Shown here piece by piece: positions 1-8,846 of a stretch of 64,000 nucleotides of DNA; position 1 is the first letter of the stretch, and each line of letters starts with the position of its first letter. The translations under genes were made by a program, and so were the position numbers. The DNA comes from Mesobacillus jeotgali. Lineage in GTDB: Bacteria; Bacillota; Bacilli; Bacillales; Cytobacillaceae. The stretch spans positions 1,349,526 to 1,413,525 of the forward strand of contig NZ_CP025025.1 in NCBI RefSeq assembly GCF_002874535.1. The letters run 5' to 3'. A model generated the notes under the pieces. The model did no database searches. It had not been told where the DNA came from and saw only the letters and a program-made list of their open reading frames with translations.

Positions 1-89
1 TGAAGGGTTATTTTAACAAGCCGAAAAGAGCATAGTAAAACGGAATATGCACAATTTATATATACAGCCTTCTATAAGGGGGATTTAAC

Positions 90-335
90 TTGAGCATATA
101 TACGACAATGCTTTTACTGGCAGGTGCAGGGGTGTTGGTTGCTGGCCTTTTCTATACCTGGACTTTCGGAAAGGGACAGAAAAGGGCTCAAGGCAATCTG
201 GATTCCCAGATCCCTGGTGCTGTCCAGGAGCACGCTTATATCCGCAACCCGATTTTTTTGACATATATAATTGTTCTCTCCATAGCCCTGTTGTTCGTCG
301 TGTACTTTGCGGTGACCACTGGAACTGGATATTAA
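90..335 (+). CDS. Small two-helix membrane protein of unknown function
   Basis: An 81-residue protein starting at TTG, seven bases after an AAGGGGGAT ribosome binding site. It has one hydrophobic helix at about residues 5-23, a polar stretch rich in K, R, Q and N at 27-50, and a second helix at about 54-75. It therefore probably spans the membrane twice with a short loop. I do not recognise the family. It stands alone, with an own terminator-like hairpin directly after the stop. The reading frame and binding site make it a credible gene, but no function can be given. Confidence 0.7.
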   Translation: MSIYTTMLLLAGAGVLVAGLFYTWTFGKGQKRAQGNLDSQIPGAVQEHAYIRNPIFLTYIIVLSIALLFVVYFAVTTGTGY

Positions 336-358
336 CCTCCAAACGGGGGTTTTTTTTT
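335..358 (+). terminator. Terminator after the first small membrane gene
   Basis: ACCTCC and GGGGGT pair across AAAC (one G-T pair), followed by eight T. It begins on the last base of the stop codon. Confidence 0.6.
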
Positions 359-558
359 GGTAAAAATGAAAAGTCACCGGATAAAACTACATTTTTTTTA
401 ACATATGCGTTAGTTCGAGTCAGATAAGGGTAAATTGATATTGAAAAACAGGTTTTTCTGTCAGATGTTGATGTTATTTTACGAATGAATTTCGTAATCA
501 AATAGGGTAAATGTTGGTAAAATTGTATTTACTAGTCATCATGGAGGAGGGGGAGAAA

Positions 559-1230
559 ATGGACAAGCAATTAAAGCTATTATTTTTGATTTTATCGTTT
601 TTATTATTTTTGGTACCGGCCAATGCATATGCCAAGTCAGATTTGGATGGCAGGGAAGAAGTTTTCGCATTCCTCGGAAAGGCATTTGATTCACAGGTTT
701 CCTTAAGTGAAAAAGGCAGGACCATGGAAGAAATTGAAGGAGTATTGGATCCTTATTTTACAGACGACTATAAGTCCCGATTCATAGAAGAGAATGTGGT
801 AGGACAGGAAAATGAGTACCAGACTTATGGTACGGATTTTGCTCTATATTATATTCCGTTTTACGCCTTTTCAGAAAAAACAAAGGTCGTGGAAATGGAG
901 AATGAAATTTATGTAGTCGAGTTTTTCCCTGGCAATACGGAAGGCCCTGTAAGCTATGAAGATCATTATGAAGGCTTGAAGCTCGTTAAAGAGACTGGTA
1001 ATTGGAAGGTAGCTGATTACCTGTATGATGAGGTTCCACAGGAAGTCATCAATAGAGCCTATCCTGAAAAAGCGAAGGAGCAGCAACAGGCTGCAAACCC
1101 TGAGAACGAAGAAAAGTCTGCGATCGGGAAAATGGTATTTGGACCGAATTTCTCAACGCTGAAGACATTCATGGAGTTAGGTGTAATCTTTAAGAATGAG
1201 AGTAGGACATTATTATTCGGTTTATTATAA
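559..1230 (+). CDS. Secreted protein, DUF3993-like
   Basis: A 223-residue protein. The ATG at 559 follows GGAGGAGGGGAG at the right distance, so it is preferred over an upstream in-frame start at 511. Residues 1-24 form a signal peptide (charged start MDKQLK, a long Leu/Phe core and an AYA cleavage site). The mature part is acidic and aromatic-rich, with blocks such as YFTDDYKSRF and a VEFFPGN stretch; the end is hydrophobic. It resembles the DUF3993 group of Bacillus extracytoplasmic proteins, but this assignment is from memory of the pattern and is not certain. It is a single-gene unit closed by a strong terminator. Confidence 0.7.
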   Translation: MDKQLKLLFLILSFLLFLVPANAYAKSDLDGREEVFAFLGKAFDSQVSLSEKGRTMEEIEGVLDPYFTDDYKSRFIEENVVGQENEYQTYGTDFALYYIPFYAFSEKTKVVEMENEIYVVEFFPGNTEGPVSYEDHYEGLKLVKETGNWKVADYLYDEVPQEVINRAYPEKAKEQQQAANPENEEKSAIGKMVFGPNFSTLKTFMELGVIFKNESRTLLFGLL

Positions 1231-1248
1231 AAACGGATACAAATATAC

Positions 1249-1283
1249 AAAGCGTGAAATCCAATATGAGATTTCACGCTTTT
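1249..1283 (+). terminator. Strong terminator after the DUF3993-like gene
   Basis: Perfect 12-base stem AAAGCGTGAAAT / ATTTCACGCTTT around a 10-base loop, ending in a T run. Confidence 0.85.
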
Positions 1284-1410
1284 GATTTTATGGCTTTATT
1301 AAAACATTTTCGTTCCTGGCGCTTCGCTTTTTTGCAAGCGTAGGTAATTCTATAAAGAGTAACCGTACTAAACGAACCCCGTTCCTTTAATCAATCATGA
1401 CATTTGTGCC

Positions 1411-1650
1411 TTATTCCCTAATATCCAGAACCTTTTTCAACTTCTCGAGGTCAAAGCCTGTGATGATTTCTTCACCAATCACGATGGTTGGTGTGGAATA
1501 AGACTTGTAAATTTCGGTAAGCTCTTGCCTGCTTTTTTCATCTTCGTTGATATTTTTTTCTTCATAGGAAAAGCCGTATTCAGTCAGGAACATTTTAATG
1601 ATTTGGCAAGGAGGGCAATCGTTTTGGGTGTAAACAATGATGTCGTTCAT
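1411..1650 (-). CDS. Glutaredoxin-family thiol-disulfide protein
   Basis: A 79-residue single-domain glutaredoxin/NrdH-like protein. The redox motif CPPC is at residues 12-15 after a beta strand (IIVYTQN), and the cis-proline motif STPTIVIG is at about 52-59, followed by the GFD segment typical of NrdH-type proteins. It should act in the cytoplasm as a small dithiol carrier. The start lies immediately after the stop of the MBL-fold gene, with its AGGAGGAACC binding site inside the end of that gene, so the two are co-transcribed and probably translationally coupled. The redox partner cannot be told from sequence. Confidence 0.85.
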   Translation of the reverse strand: MNDIIVYTQNDCPPCQIIKMFLTEYGFSYEEKNINEDEKSRQELTEIYKSYSTPTIVIGEEIITGFDLEKLKKVLDIRE

Positions 1651-1651
1651 T

Positions 1652-2614
1652 TTAATGGGTTCCTCCTGTATTCTTGTTCAAATAATGAGCCAGCCCCATG
1701 GAGCTCACATTTACATCGAGATATAGCAGATCATATATCGGATGCTGCTCTGGCAGTCCCAGCTGGTTCAAGTGAGTTTTAATTTTATCATAAAGTTTCT
1801 GTGTAATGTACTCAACTTGCTTTTCTGGATTCTTTTCCTCCAGGACTACCTTTCTTGCTTCTTCAACGAAAACTTCAAGCCAACTCTCCACTTGCCTGAA
1901 AGCTTCAGATGGTTTTTCTGACATGCCATAATGTCCAAAATAAATTCGCTCTACTCCGAGTTCCTTAAAACGGCCTATGGAATGAAGCATCTTTTCCGGA
2001 TCAAACTGGTTCGGTGAGGTCGTAGGCAGGTAGAATTCTATGCCTTCGCGATCAAGCTGAGGATAGAAAATACCGGCTGTGTCACCAGAGAAAATCCCTT
2101 TTGTTAGCGGATGATAGATACTGAAGTGGTGGTTTGCATGGCCTGGAGTATCTAGAAATTCAAGTGTCAGTGTCTCGCTGATTCTCAGTGTGTCACCGTC
2201 GCCTTTAACCACCAGGCGCTCTTCGGGAATCTTAACGATCGGGTCAAATAGCTGCGAAAACTTTTCACCATATACAGCCTTGGCTCCCATAATCAATCTT
2301 GAAGGGTCAGCTAGATGCCTGGCACCCTTTGGGTGAACGATTACTTTAGCATTAGGGCATTGCTGGAGCAGCAATCCCGCTCCCCCTGCATGGTCGAGGT
2401 GAATATGTGTCACAATTATGTATGAGATATCGGCTGGAGTTACACCTAGTGTTTGTAAGCCTTCAAGGATATAGGGAATCGAGGGACTTGCAGATGTTTC
2501 TATAAGTGTTACTTTTTCTTCCGTTAAAACATATGTACCGGTGCGTTCCGCGATACTTAAATCAAAATCATCGATTAGATAGACATTTTCGGATAGTTGC
2601 ACTGGTTTTTTCAA
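1652..2614 (-). CDS. MBL-fold metal-dependent hydrolase
   Basis: A 320-residue metallo-beta-lactamase-fold protein. The metal-binding motif THIHLDHAGG places His70, His72, Asp74 and His75 at the dinuclear site; a further ligand is in DTPGHANHH and the bridging Asp in FSGDTAG. The C-terminal third is helical and probably a dimerisation or lid region. The family includes lactonases, glyoxalase-type thioester hydrolases and persulfide dioxygenases; nothing here decides the substrate. Pairing with a downstream glutaredoxin gene hints at thiol chemistry, which is inference only. Confidence 0.85.
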   Translation of the reverse strand: MKKPVQLSENVYLIDDFDLSIAERTGTYVLTEEKVTLIETSASPSIPYILEGLQTLGVTPADISYIIVTHIHLDHAGGAGLLLQQCPNAKVIVHPKGARHLADPSRLIMGAKAVYGEKFSQLFDPIVKIPEERLVVKGDGDTLRISETLTLEFLDTPGHANHHFSIYHPLTKGIFSGDTAGIFYPQLDREGIEFYLPTTSPNQFDPEKMLHSIGRFKELGVERIYFGHYGMSEKPSEAFRQVESWLEVFVEEARKVVLEEKNPEKQVEYITQKLYDKIKTHLNQLGLPEQHPIYDLLYLDVNVSSMGLAHYLNKNTGGTH

Positions 2615-2799
2615 AAAATCACTCCTTTTCTTGAAGCTTTTACTTGTACATCGTCTGACATTATTTTATTCTGTTAATATTGACATGTAAAGAATTGTGT
2701 ATAGAAAATTCTGAAATCATTTTACATGGATATAAATTGGCCAATTGCAAAATCTATTTATAAGTTATTGGTTTTTGTTTTGAAAGGAGAGGGAGCATA

Positions 2800-3036
2800 A
2801 TGTCACAGCTTCAGGGAATAATCACTCGTTTAAAGAATTTGCAAGAGCAGTCCAATGGAGGAGAACCTGCTCAACGCTTTTTTGAAGTGAATGGTGAGCG
2901 TAAATGCCAGGTTACATACCATCCAAAAACTGAAACATACGAATTGGAAATATACAATGACAAAGAAAAGCCTAAGAAATATCAATTCGACAACATTGAT
3001 ATGATTACAATCGAGATCTTTGATCTTATTCAGTAA
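2800..3036 (+). CDS. ykuJ: YkuJ family protein
   Basis: A 78-residue cytoplasmic protein matching B. subtilis YkuJ almost end to end: start MSQLQGIITRLKNLQEQ, a central RFFEVNGERKC segment and the ending FDNIDMITIEIFDLIQ. Function is unknown; the family has a known small alpha/beta structure. Start ATG follows AAAGGAGAGGG. In B. subtilis ykuK and ykzF lie between ykuJ and ykuL; here there is only a terminator, so ykuK is absent from the locus. Confidence 0.92.
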   Translation: MSQLQGIITRLKNLQEQSNGGEPAQRFFEVNGERKCQVTYHPKTETYELEIYNDKEKPKKYQFDNIDMITIEIFDLIQ

Positions 3037-3051
3037 TCTTCAATAACAATG

Positions 3052-3074
3052 GGACCCATCTGTGGTCCTTTTTT
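3052..3074 (+). terminator. Terminator after ykuJ
   Basis: GGACC, CATCTGT loop, GGTCC, then TTTTTTG. Confidence 0.75.
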
Positions 3075-3188
3075 GTTTTGAATTCGGGATAATATCCTTG
3101 TTTTCTTGAAGCAAACTAAATAAAAGCGCCTTCATTCATTTTGTGATAAAATGTAATGGAAAGAAATCCATTTTAGGGAGTTTTCGCC

Positions 3189-3635
3189 ATGATTAGTCTT
3201 TACAGCGGTGAGTTTTTGGAAGTGTCAATTAGAGACGTGATGATACCTTCTGAACGTGTAGCCCATGTCCAAGTCGGCAATAGCCTTGAGCATGCTCTTC
3301 TTGTTTTAACAAAGAGTGGGTATACTGCGATTCCTGTCCTTGATCCTCATTATCGTCTAATGGGTTTAATCAGTACACCTATTATAATGGATTCAATTCT
3401 CGGCCTGGAGAGAATAGAGTTTGAGCAACTTGAGAAAAAACGAGTCGAAGAAGCTATGAATTCGAAAATACCAAGAATCAACATCCACTCAACTCTTCAA
3501 TCCTCCTTAGACCTTCTTGTAGATCACCCTTTTCTCTGTATAGAAGATGATTCTGGAATATTTGAAGGTATTCTGACAAGACGGACCGTATTGCTGAAAT
3601 TGACCAAGCAAGTTAAAAGGTATAATAAAAATTAA
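3189..3635 (+). CDS. darB: CBS-domain c-di-AMP receptor DarB/CbpB
   Basis: A 148-residue protein made of two CBS domains (about residues 14-70 and 80-140), without a membrane or catalytic part. It matches YkuL, known as DarB in B. subtilis and CbpB in Listeria. In these species it binds c-di-AMP and, when free of it, activates the (p)ppGpp synthetase Rel; in B. subtilis it also stimulates pyruvate carboxylase. It thus links potassium and c-di-AMP status to the stringent response and anaplerosis. Start ATG follows AGGGAG. It sits after ykuJ and is closed by a terminator. Family assignment is strong by sequence and by position. Confidence 0.9.
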   Translation: MISLYSGEFLEVSIRDVMIPSERVAHVQVGNSLEHALLVLTKSGYTAIPVLDPHYRLMGLISTPIIMDSILGLERIEFEQLEKKRVEEAMNSKIPRINIHSTLQSSLDLLVDHPFLCIEDDSGIFEGILTRRTVLLKLTKQVKRYNKN

Positions 3636-3639
3636 ATCA

Positions 3640-3675
3640 TGCAGCTCCCGCATACGGGGGCTGAATTTTTTACTT
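3640..3675 (+). terminator. Terminator after darB
   Basis: CAGCTCCCG / CGGGGGCTG stem around CATA (one T-G pair), then a T-rich tail. Confidence 0.8.
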
Positions 3676-3682
3676 TTAGTGA

Positions 3683-4245
3683 GAAAGAATAAACTTTATT
3701 ACTTAGATTAGTGTCTAGCTCCAGCGCCTAGCCAGTTTTCATCCTGATGCGGCTTCCTTGATTATCTTGCGAGAAGCGTTAGCTTTGAGCAGCTCGAGTC
3801 GCTTGTCTAGCTCGGCTCCTAACTCTCGAGACGCTTGTCTAGTGTCGCCTCCTAGAAACTCCGAAACTTCAACTCCGCCGGCAGAAGCAAAAAGCGCTTC
3901 TTTGTCGGAGTCTCCAGTTTCTGCGTTTCTGGACAGTCGGCTATACTTTTCGAGTTCGGTCCTGCCAATGAAGTCAAAGAACGACTTCACTGTCAGGCCC
4001 TCCAGCGCTTGTCGGAGTTGGGCAGTCGCCTACGCTTTTCGAGTTCGGTCCGCACAATGAAGTCAAAGAGCGACTTCACCGTTCGGCCCTCTGAGGCACA
4101 CGATGTGCTAGACCCGCCAGCCACAGGATAAGGAAGCTTCGAAGCGATTCATCGCACGACCGAAAGCGGTAGCTTTTGGGAGGACGTGGCGTTATCGGCG
4201 GGCAGCGATTGTCAAGGCTGAGCAAGGTGCTTGTGCTTTTCTTTT
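3683..4245. repeat. Modular GC-rich repeat, copy A (composite)
   Basis: About 560 bases built from the same blocks as the copies at 19.3, 26.1, 58.4 and 61.4 kb. It begins with a GTGTCTAGCTCCAGCGCC block, contains GAAGTC-N7-GACTTC hairpins (twice), a CCAGTTTTCATCC...ATCTTGCGAGAAG module, and an AAACTCCGAAACTTC...GGACAGTCGGC module shared only with the 26.1 kb copy. The far end, GTGCTTGTGCTTTTC, stops right before the MFS gene's ribosome binding site. The internal blocks are duplicated, so it looks like nested insertions. Base composition is clearly richer in GC than the surrounding spacers. Confidence 0.8.
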
Positions 4246-4258
4246 AGAGGGTGTGCAA

Positions 4259-5764
4259 ATGGGACAAGCTGAACAAAAAATGAACAAGAAAGAAACGAAA
4301 CGCTCTTTTGTCCTGGCGACGGTCATGCTTGCCATGTTTATGGGAGCTGTTGAAGGAACGATTGTTTCGACTGCTATGCCGGCAATCGTCGGTGACCTGG
4401 GCGGTTTTGCATTATATAGCTGGGTATTCTCTGCGTATTTGCTTATGAATGCAGTTACTGTTCTTATCTATGGGAAATTATCCGATTTATTTGGCAGGAA
4501 ACCAATTTTAACATTTGGGATTATTATTTTCTTGATCGGTTCGATTCTTTCCGGGACGGCCGAAACGATGGAGATGCTGATTTTATACCGATTCATTCAG
4601 GGTTTTGGTGCTGGTGCGGTCATGCCGATTGCGACAACAATTGTAGGTGACATTTATTCAAGAGAAGAAAGGGCGAAAATCCAGGGGTATCTCTCCAGCG
4701 TATGGGGAATTTCAGCTGTATCGGGGCCGGCGCTTGGAGGCTTGCTAGTGGAATATGCAAGCTGGAGATATGTTTTCTGGATCAATGTCCCGCTCGGTAT
4801 CCTTGCCATCGCGGGTCTCTGGCTTTATCTTCATGAAGATATTGAGAAAAAGAAACATAAGATTGATTATCCTGGAGCAGTGCTCCTTACTGTGGCGATT
4901 AGTTCACTGATGATTGTCCTGGTCGAAGCGGGAGCAAATTGGGCCTGGTCATCACCAAAAACCATCGGCCTTATTGGCTTGAGTGTTCTGACCTTGATTC
5001 TCTTTATTTTTCAAGAGAGAAGGGCAGAAGAGCCGATGATGCCATTTAATATTTGGCGTGAACGGTCTATTTTCATCGCGAATATGACTTCCTTGACAAC
5101 CGGTGTTATGCTGATTGGTATTTCAAGCTTTTTGCCAGCCTTTGTTCAGGGAGTCATGGAGAGGTCCCCGATTGTGGCTGGTTTTACCTTGACGGCCATG
5201 TCAATAGGGTGGCCAATCGCAGCAGCTGTAAGCGGTCGCCTGCTCTTGAGTATCGGCTACCGCAAGACTTCTCTATTTGGTGGTGCGGCATTGATTCTCG
5301 GAAGTATCCTGTTCGTCACCCTGACACCTGAAGCAGGTCCATTATGGGCTGCAGCAGGGTCGTTTTTCGTTGGAGTGGGGATGGGTCTTACTAGTACGGC
5401 ATTCATTGTTTCCATCCAAAGTACAGTTGCCTGGCAGCAAAGAGGAATCGCAACGGCAGCAAATATGTTCATGAGGAACCTGGGCAATACTGTAGGAGCT
5501 GCCTTGCTTGGTGGAGTACTTAATAGCAGCATTCTGAGCTATATGAAAAAGAATGGAGCAGAAGAACAGGATCTGACTATAGATACAGCAAATGTTCTGC
5601 TCAATGAATCAGAACGGATGAAGCTCCCGGCAGAGTTAAAGACAATCCTTCAGGATGCGCTGACAAATGCTCTTCATTCGGTTTACATTGTCGTATTCAT
5701 TTTTGCTATTGTCAGTATGCTGTTCATCTTATTCCTGCCTAAAAAGGAGAAAACTGCAGAGTGA
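4259..5764 (+). CDS. DHA2-family MFS drug exporter
   Basis: A 501-residue, 14-helix major facilitator of the EmrB/QacA (DHA2) type. The loop 2-3 motif GKLSDLFGRKP is at about residue 76, the helix 4 motif LYRFIQGFGAG follows, and the antiporter motif C (SGPALGGLLVE) lies in helix 5. It exports hydrophobic or cationic compounds against protons; substrates cannot be named. ATG at 4259 is chosen because GAGG sits 8 bases upstream; a GTG two codons earlier overlaps that site. The gene's promoter region has been replaced or invaded by repeat copy A, which ends a few bases before the binding site. Its stop codon lies inside the terminator stem. Confidence 0.88.
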   Translation: MGQAEQKMNKKETKRSFVLATVMLAMFMGAVEGTIVSTAMPAIVGDLGGFALYSWVFSAYLLMNAVTVLIYGKLSDLFGRKPILTFGIIIFLIGSILSGTAETMEMLILYRFIQGFGAGAVMPIATTIVGDIYSREERAKIQGYLSSVWGISAVSGPALGGLLVEYASWRYVFWINVPLGILAIAGLWLYLHEDIEKKKHKIDYPGAVLLTVAISSLMIVLVEAGANWAWSSPKTIGLIGLSVLTLILFIFQERRAEEPMMPFNIWRERSIFIANMTSLTTGVMLIGISSFLPAFVQGVMERSPIVAGFTLTAMSIGWPIAAAVSGRLLLSIGYRKTSLFGGAALILGSILFVTLTPEAGPLWAAAGSFFVGVGMGLTSTAFIVSIQSTVAWQQRGIATAANMFMRNLGNTVGAALLGGVLNSSILSYMKKNGAEEQDLTIDTANVLLNESERMKLPAELKTILQDALTNALHSVYIVVFIFAIVSMLFILFLPKKEKTAE

Positions 5765-5776
5765 TCTGCAGTTTTT
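5751..5776 (+). terminator. Terminator overlapping the MFS stop codon
   Basis: AACTGCAG / CTGCAGTT stem around the six bases that include the TGA stop, then TTTTT. Confidence 0.8.
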
Positions 5777-5839
5777 CTATAATGTAAAAGGATAAAACTT
5801 CATTTATAATATAAGAAAATCTTATCAAGAGGTTCAGTT

Positions 5840-6733
5840 ATGTCATCTATTTCAGAGTTTCATCTGTTATCTGTGCTTGCACAGGAAATGAATATGAGGA
5901 AGGCCGCGGAGAGATTATTCGTATCACAGCCAGCTTTGTCACAGCGGCTCCAATCGCTAGAGAAGGATTGGGGTACCAAGCTTTTCCTCCGGTCACAAAA
6001 AGGGCTGACTTTAACTCCTGCTGGAGAGGTCGTAATACAATTTGTTAATGAAACAATTGCCAGAGAGGATAAAGCCAGGGAATCAATCCATGCATTAAAT
6101 TCAGAGGTGTATGGAACCCTTAAAATAGCTGTAGCTTCGATTGTCGGTCAAAATTGGCTGCCACAGGTATTGAAGAAATATGTAAACCGTTACCCGCAGG
6201 CTAAAATTTCACTTGTTACTGGGTGGAGCAGTGAAATTTCAAAGGCACTCTATGAAGATCAGGTACACATAGGAATCATCAGGGGCACACCAGACTGGAA
6301 GGGTGTCAAAATTCACTTATTCAAGGACAGTCTGTATTTGGTGGACACGGAAATAACGAGCCCTGAACAAGTATTGGAAACAGACCGGCCGTTTATCCAG
6401 TTTAAAAGTGATTCTAACTACTACCAGGAAATACAGGATTGGTGGTTACGGCAATTCCAGACGGCGCCAAAAAGGACAATCATTGTAGACCAGATTGAAA
6501 CCTGCAAACAAATGACCTTTAACGGTATCGGCTACGCAATTCTTCCGGCAATAACACTTAATGGTGCGGAAAAGGACATTTTTAAAGTCCCGCTTCACGA
6601 CGAAAACAATGAGCCGTTGGGAAGGGACACCTGGCTTCTTGGGTATGAATCAGCTTTTCGGTTAAAGCAGGTCCAGGCCTTCATTGACATCGTCAAAGAA
6701 CATATAGTTGAATCCAAGAAAACAGATAAATAG
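5840..6733 (+). CDS. ccpC: LysR-type regulator CcpC
   Basis: A 297-residue LysR regulator with an N-terminal winged helix-turn-helix (residues 5-62, including MRKAAERLFVSQPALSQRLQ) and a periplasmic-binding-like effector domain (about 90-290). Sequence and location match B. subtilis CcpC (YkuM), which represses the TCA-branch genes citZ and citB and responds to citrate. The effector-domain segments VASIVGQNWLP, TGWSSEISK and HIGIIRGTPDWKG are characteristic. In B. subtilis ccpC is autoregulated and under CcpA; the short spacer here does not show a clear operator. Start ATG follows AAGAGG. Confidence 0.9.
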   Translation: MSSISEFHLLSVLAQEMNMRKAAERLFVSQPALSQRLQSLEKDWGTKLFLRSQKGLTLTPAGEVVIQFVNETIAREDKARESIHALNSEVYGTLKIAVASIVGQNWLPQVLKKYVNRYPQAKISLVTGWSSEISKALYEDQVHIGIIRGTPDWKGVKIHLFKDSLYLVDTEITSPEQVLETDRPFIQFKSDSNYYQEIQDWWLRQFQTAPKRTIIVDQIETCKQMTFNGIGYAILPAITLNGAEKDIFKVPLHDENNEPLGRDTWLLGYESAFRLKQVQAFIDIVKEHIVESKKTDK

Positions 6734-6881
6734 TTTTTCTTGTTTTAAAAACTTTTGTTTGTTAAAGTAATTTTTAGAAAAGGCTGTTTCCACGCTGTTG
6801 CTTTAGCACATTAATTCTATGTAAGAGCAAATTGTTAACGGGGAGAGGCCAAGAATACATACATAATTGGAGGCAAAGTTT

Positions 6882-7592
6882 ATGAAAATGATGGATGCTA
6901 ATGAAATTATTTCGTTTATTCAAAATAGCAAAAAAGCCACTCCGGTAAAGGTATATATTAAAGGTGACCTTGAAGGAATCGATTTTGGCGAGAATGCCAA
7001 GACGTTCATCACAGGCAACACTGGTGTAATTTTCGGAGAATGGTCTGAAATCAATCCCGCAATCGAAGCTAACCAGGCTAAGATTGAAGATTATGTCATT
7101 GAAAACGACCGCAGGAATTCAGCTATTCCTTTGCTAGATATGAAAAATATCAAGGCTCGTATTGAACCAGGTGCGATTATCAGGGACCAGGTGGAAATCG
7201 GCGATAATGCCGTTATTATGATGGGCGCTTCAATTAACATTGGTGCTGTTGTAGGCGAAGGCACGATGATCGATATGAACGTAGTACTTGGCGGACGTGC
7301 AACAGTCGGAAAGAACTGCCACATCGGTGCGGGTTCTGTGCTTGCTGGTGTTATTGAGCCACCTTCAGCGAAGCCAGTCGTAGTTGAAGATGATGTAGTA
7401 ATCGGAGCAAACGCAGTTGTCCTTGAGGGTGTAACAGTAGGCAAGGGTGCAGTTGTTGCGGCAGGCGCAATTGTTATCGACGATGTGCCACCATATACAG
7501 TGGTAGCTGGAACACCAGCTCGCGTGATTAAGGAAATCGACGAAAAAACGAAATCTAAAACTGAAATCAAGCAGGAGCTTCGCCAGCTTTAA
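6882..7592 (+). CDS. dapH: Tetrahydrodipicolinate N-acetyltransferase DapH
   Basis: A 236-residue protein that acetylates 2,3,4,5-tetrahydrodipicolinate with acetyl-CoA in the acetylase branch of diaminopimelate/lysine synthesis. An N-terminal alpha/beta domain (1-85) is followed by a left-handed beta-helix of hexapeptide repeats (about 90-215; [22 protein letters not shown] and similar rows are seen as I/V-x4 periodicity). The ATG at 6882 follows GGAGG and gives exactly the length of B. subtilis YkuQ; an upstream TTG at 6867 overlaps that site and is rejected. It forms an operon with dapL, separated by a hairpin. Confidence 0.93.
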   Translation: MKMMDANEIISFIQNSKKATPVKVYIKGDLEGIDFGENAKTFITGNTGVIFGEWSEINPAIEANQAKIEDYVIENDRRNSAIPLLDMKNIKARIEPGAIIRDQVEIGDNAVIMMGASINIGAVVGEGTMIDMNVVLGGRATVGKNCHIGAGSVLAGVIEPPSAKPVVVEDDVVIGANAVVLEGVTVGKGAVVAAGAIVIDDVPPYTVVAGTPARVIKEIDEKTKSKTEIKQELRQL

Positions 7593-7601
7593 TAGGAAGC
7601 A

Positions 7602-7636
7602 AGAAAGCGTGGATATATGGTCCGCGCTTTCTTTTA
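7602..7636 (+). terminator. Intercistronic hairpin between dapH and dapL
   Basis: GAAAGCGTGGA pairs with TCCGCGCTTTC (one T-G pair) around TATATGG and is followed by TTTTATAAA. It looks like a leaky terminator or an mRNA-stability hairpin that could lower dapL relative to dapH. Confidence 0.65.
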
Positions 7637-7653
7637 TAAAGGGAGAGAACTCT

Positions 7654-8778
7654 ATGGATTCTACTACTTTCGTAAAAATTAGAAGAGATTTGCACCAAAT
7701 TCCTGAGCTGGGTTTCAAGGAGTTCAAAACTCAGGCGTATCTCCTTGATTATTTAAGCAGTCTTCCTCAGGACACCTTGGAAATTAAGACATGGAAGACT
7801 GGAATTTTTGTCAGGATTAAGGGAAGTAATCCTAATAAGACAATTGGTTACAGAGCAGATATCGACGGTCTTCCGATCACGGAAGGAACTGGTTTGGAAT
7901 TCAAATCACTTCATGAAGGGCAAATGCATGCATGCGGGCATGACTTCCATATGTCCATTGCGCTTGGACTGATCTCCTACTTCGTTGCTCATCCGATTGA
8001 TGACAATTTACTGTTCATTTTCCAGCCTGCAGAAGAAGGACCTGGTGGTGCTGAGCCAATGCTTAAGACTGATATCATGCAGGAATGGAAGCCTGATATG
8101 ATTATAGCTTTGCATATTGCACCAGAATATCCAGTTGGCACGATTGCAACTAGAGAAGGTCTGCTTTTTGCCAACACTTCCGAACTGTTCATTGATCTTG
8201 TGGGGAAGGGCGGGCATGCTGCTTATCCGCACCAGACTAATGATATGGTCGTTGCAGCTTGTGCACTTGTGAACCAGCTTCAGTCTGTTGTTTCCAGGAA
8301 TGTTGATCCACTTGACAGTGCTGTTGTTACAATCGGCAAAATCACCGGAGGCACAGTACAAAATATAATCGCTGAAACAGCAAGACTGGAAGGTACAATC
8401 CGCACTCTGTCTGTAGAATCAATGGCAAGAGTGAAGGAAAGGATTGAAGCACTCGTAAAAGGGATCGAAGTAGGTTATCAATGTAAGACTTCAATTGACT
8501 ATGGAGCCATGTATCATCAAGTTTATAACAATGAAGGACTGGCACGAGAATTTATCGCCTTTGCTGAGGAAAGAGAAAATATCGACGTGGTAGTTTGTAA
8601 AGAAGCCATGACGGGTGAAGACTTTGGTTATATGCTCAAAGAGATTCCTGGCTTCATGTTCTGGCTCGGTGTTAATTCGGACCAGGGACTTCATCATGCC
8701 AGACTGGACCCGGATGAGGACGCCATCGAGGCAGCAATTAACTTGCTGACCAAGTATATTGAGTATAAAAGCAATTAA
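7654..8778 (+). CDS. dapL: N-acetyl-L,L-diaminopimelate deacetylase DapL
   Basis: A 374-residue M20-family metallopeptidase homologue that removes acetyl from N-acetyl-diaminopimelate (B. subtilis YkuR, same length). Metal-binding motifs: [10 protein letters not shown] with Cys94 and His96, [12 protein letters not shown] with the catalytic/metal Glu pair, and a late GEDFGYML. The inserted dimerisation domain is at about 175-290. The start chosen, ATG 7654, follows GGGAGAG; an earlier in-frame GTG at 7609 lies inside the upstream hairpin and has no binding site. Together with dapH it supplies mesodiaminopimelate for the cell wall and dipicolinate-linked lysine metabolism. Confidence 0.93.
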   Translation: MDSTTFVKIRRDLHQIPELGFKEFKTQAYLLDYLSSLPQDTLEIKTWKTGIFVRIKGSNPNKTIGYRADIDGLPITEGTGLEFKSLHEGQMHACGHDFHMSIALGLISYFVAHPIDDNLLFIFQPAEEGPGGAEPMLKTDIMQEWKPDMIIALHIAPEYPVGTIATREGLLFANTSELFIDLVGKGGHAAYPHQTNDMVVAACALVNQLQSVVSRNVDPLDSAVVTIGKITGGTVQNIIAETARLEGTIRTLSVESMARVKERIEALVKGIEVGYQCKTSIDYGAMYHQVYNNEGLAREFIAFAEERENIDVVVCKEAMTGEDFGYMLKEIPGFMFWLGVNSDQGLHHARLDPDEDAIEAAINLLTKYIEYKSN

Positions 8779-8846
8779 ACCAATGATATTGTCAATCCGT
8801 TTTAAAGTGTCGTTGAAATAGATATACCAAAAAAGAGGTGTTCGAT

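Noticed and set aside
1290-1345. Sixth copy of the GC-rich repeat
   Set aside because: Only CTGGCGCTTCGC and GCAAGCG resemble repeat ends; too short to claim.
3739-3990. Minus-strand 83-codon frame in repeat copy A
   Set aside because: It lies wholly in the repeat, has no ribosome binding site, and its similarity to the frame at 26.1 kb is explained by DNA repeat identity.
7091-7570. Long minus-strand frame of 159 codons opposite dapH
   Set aside because: Shadow of the beta-helix coding sequence: low-complexity Thr/Ala/Ile translation without start signals, while dapH is unmistakable.
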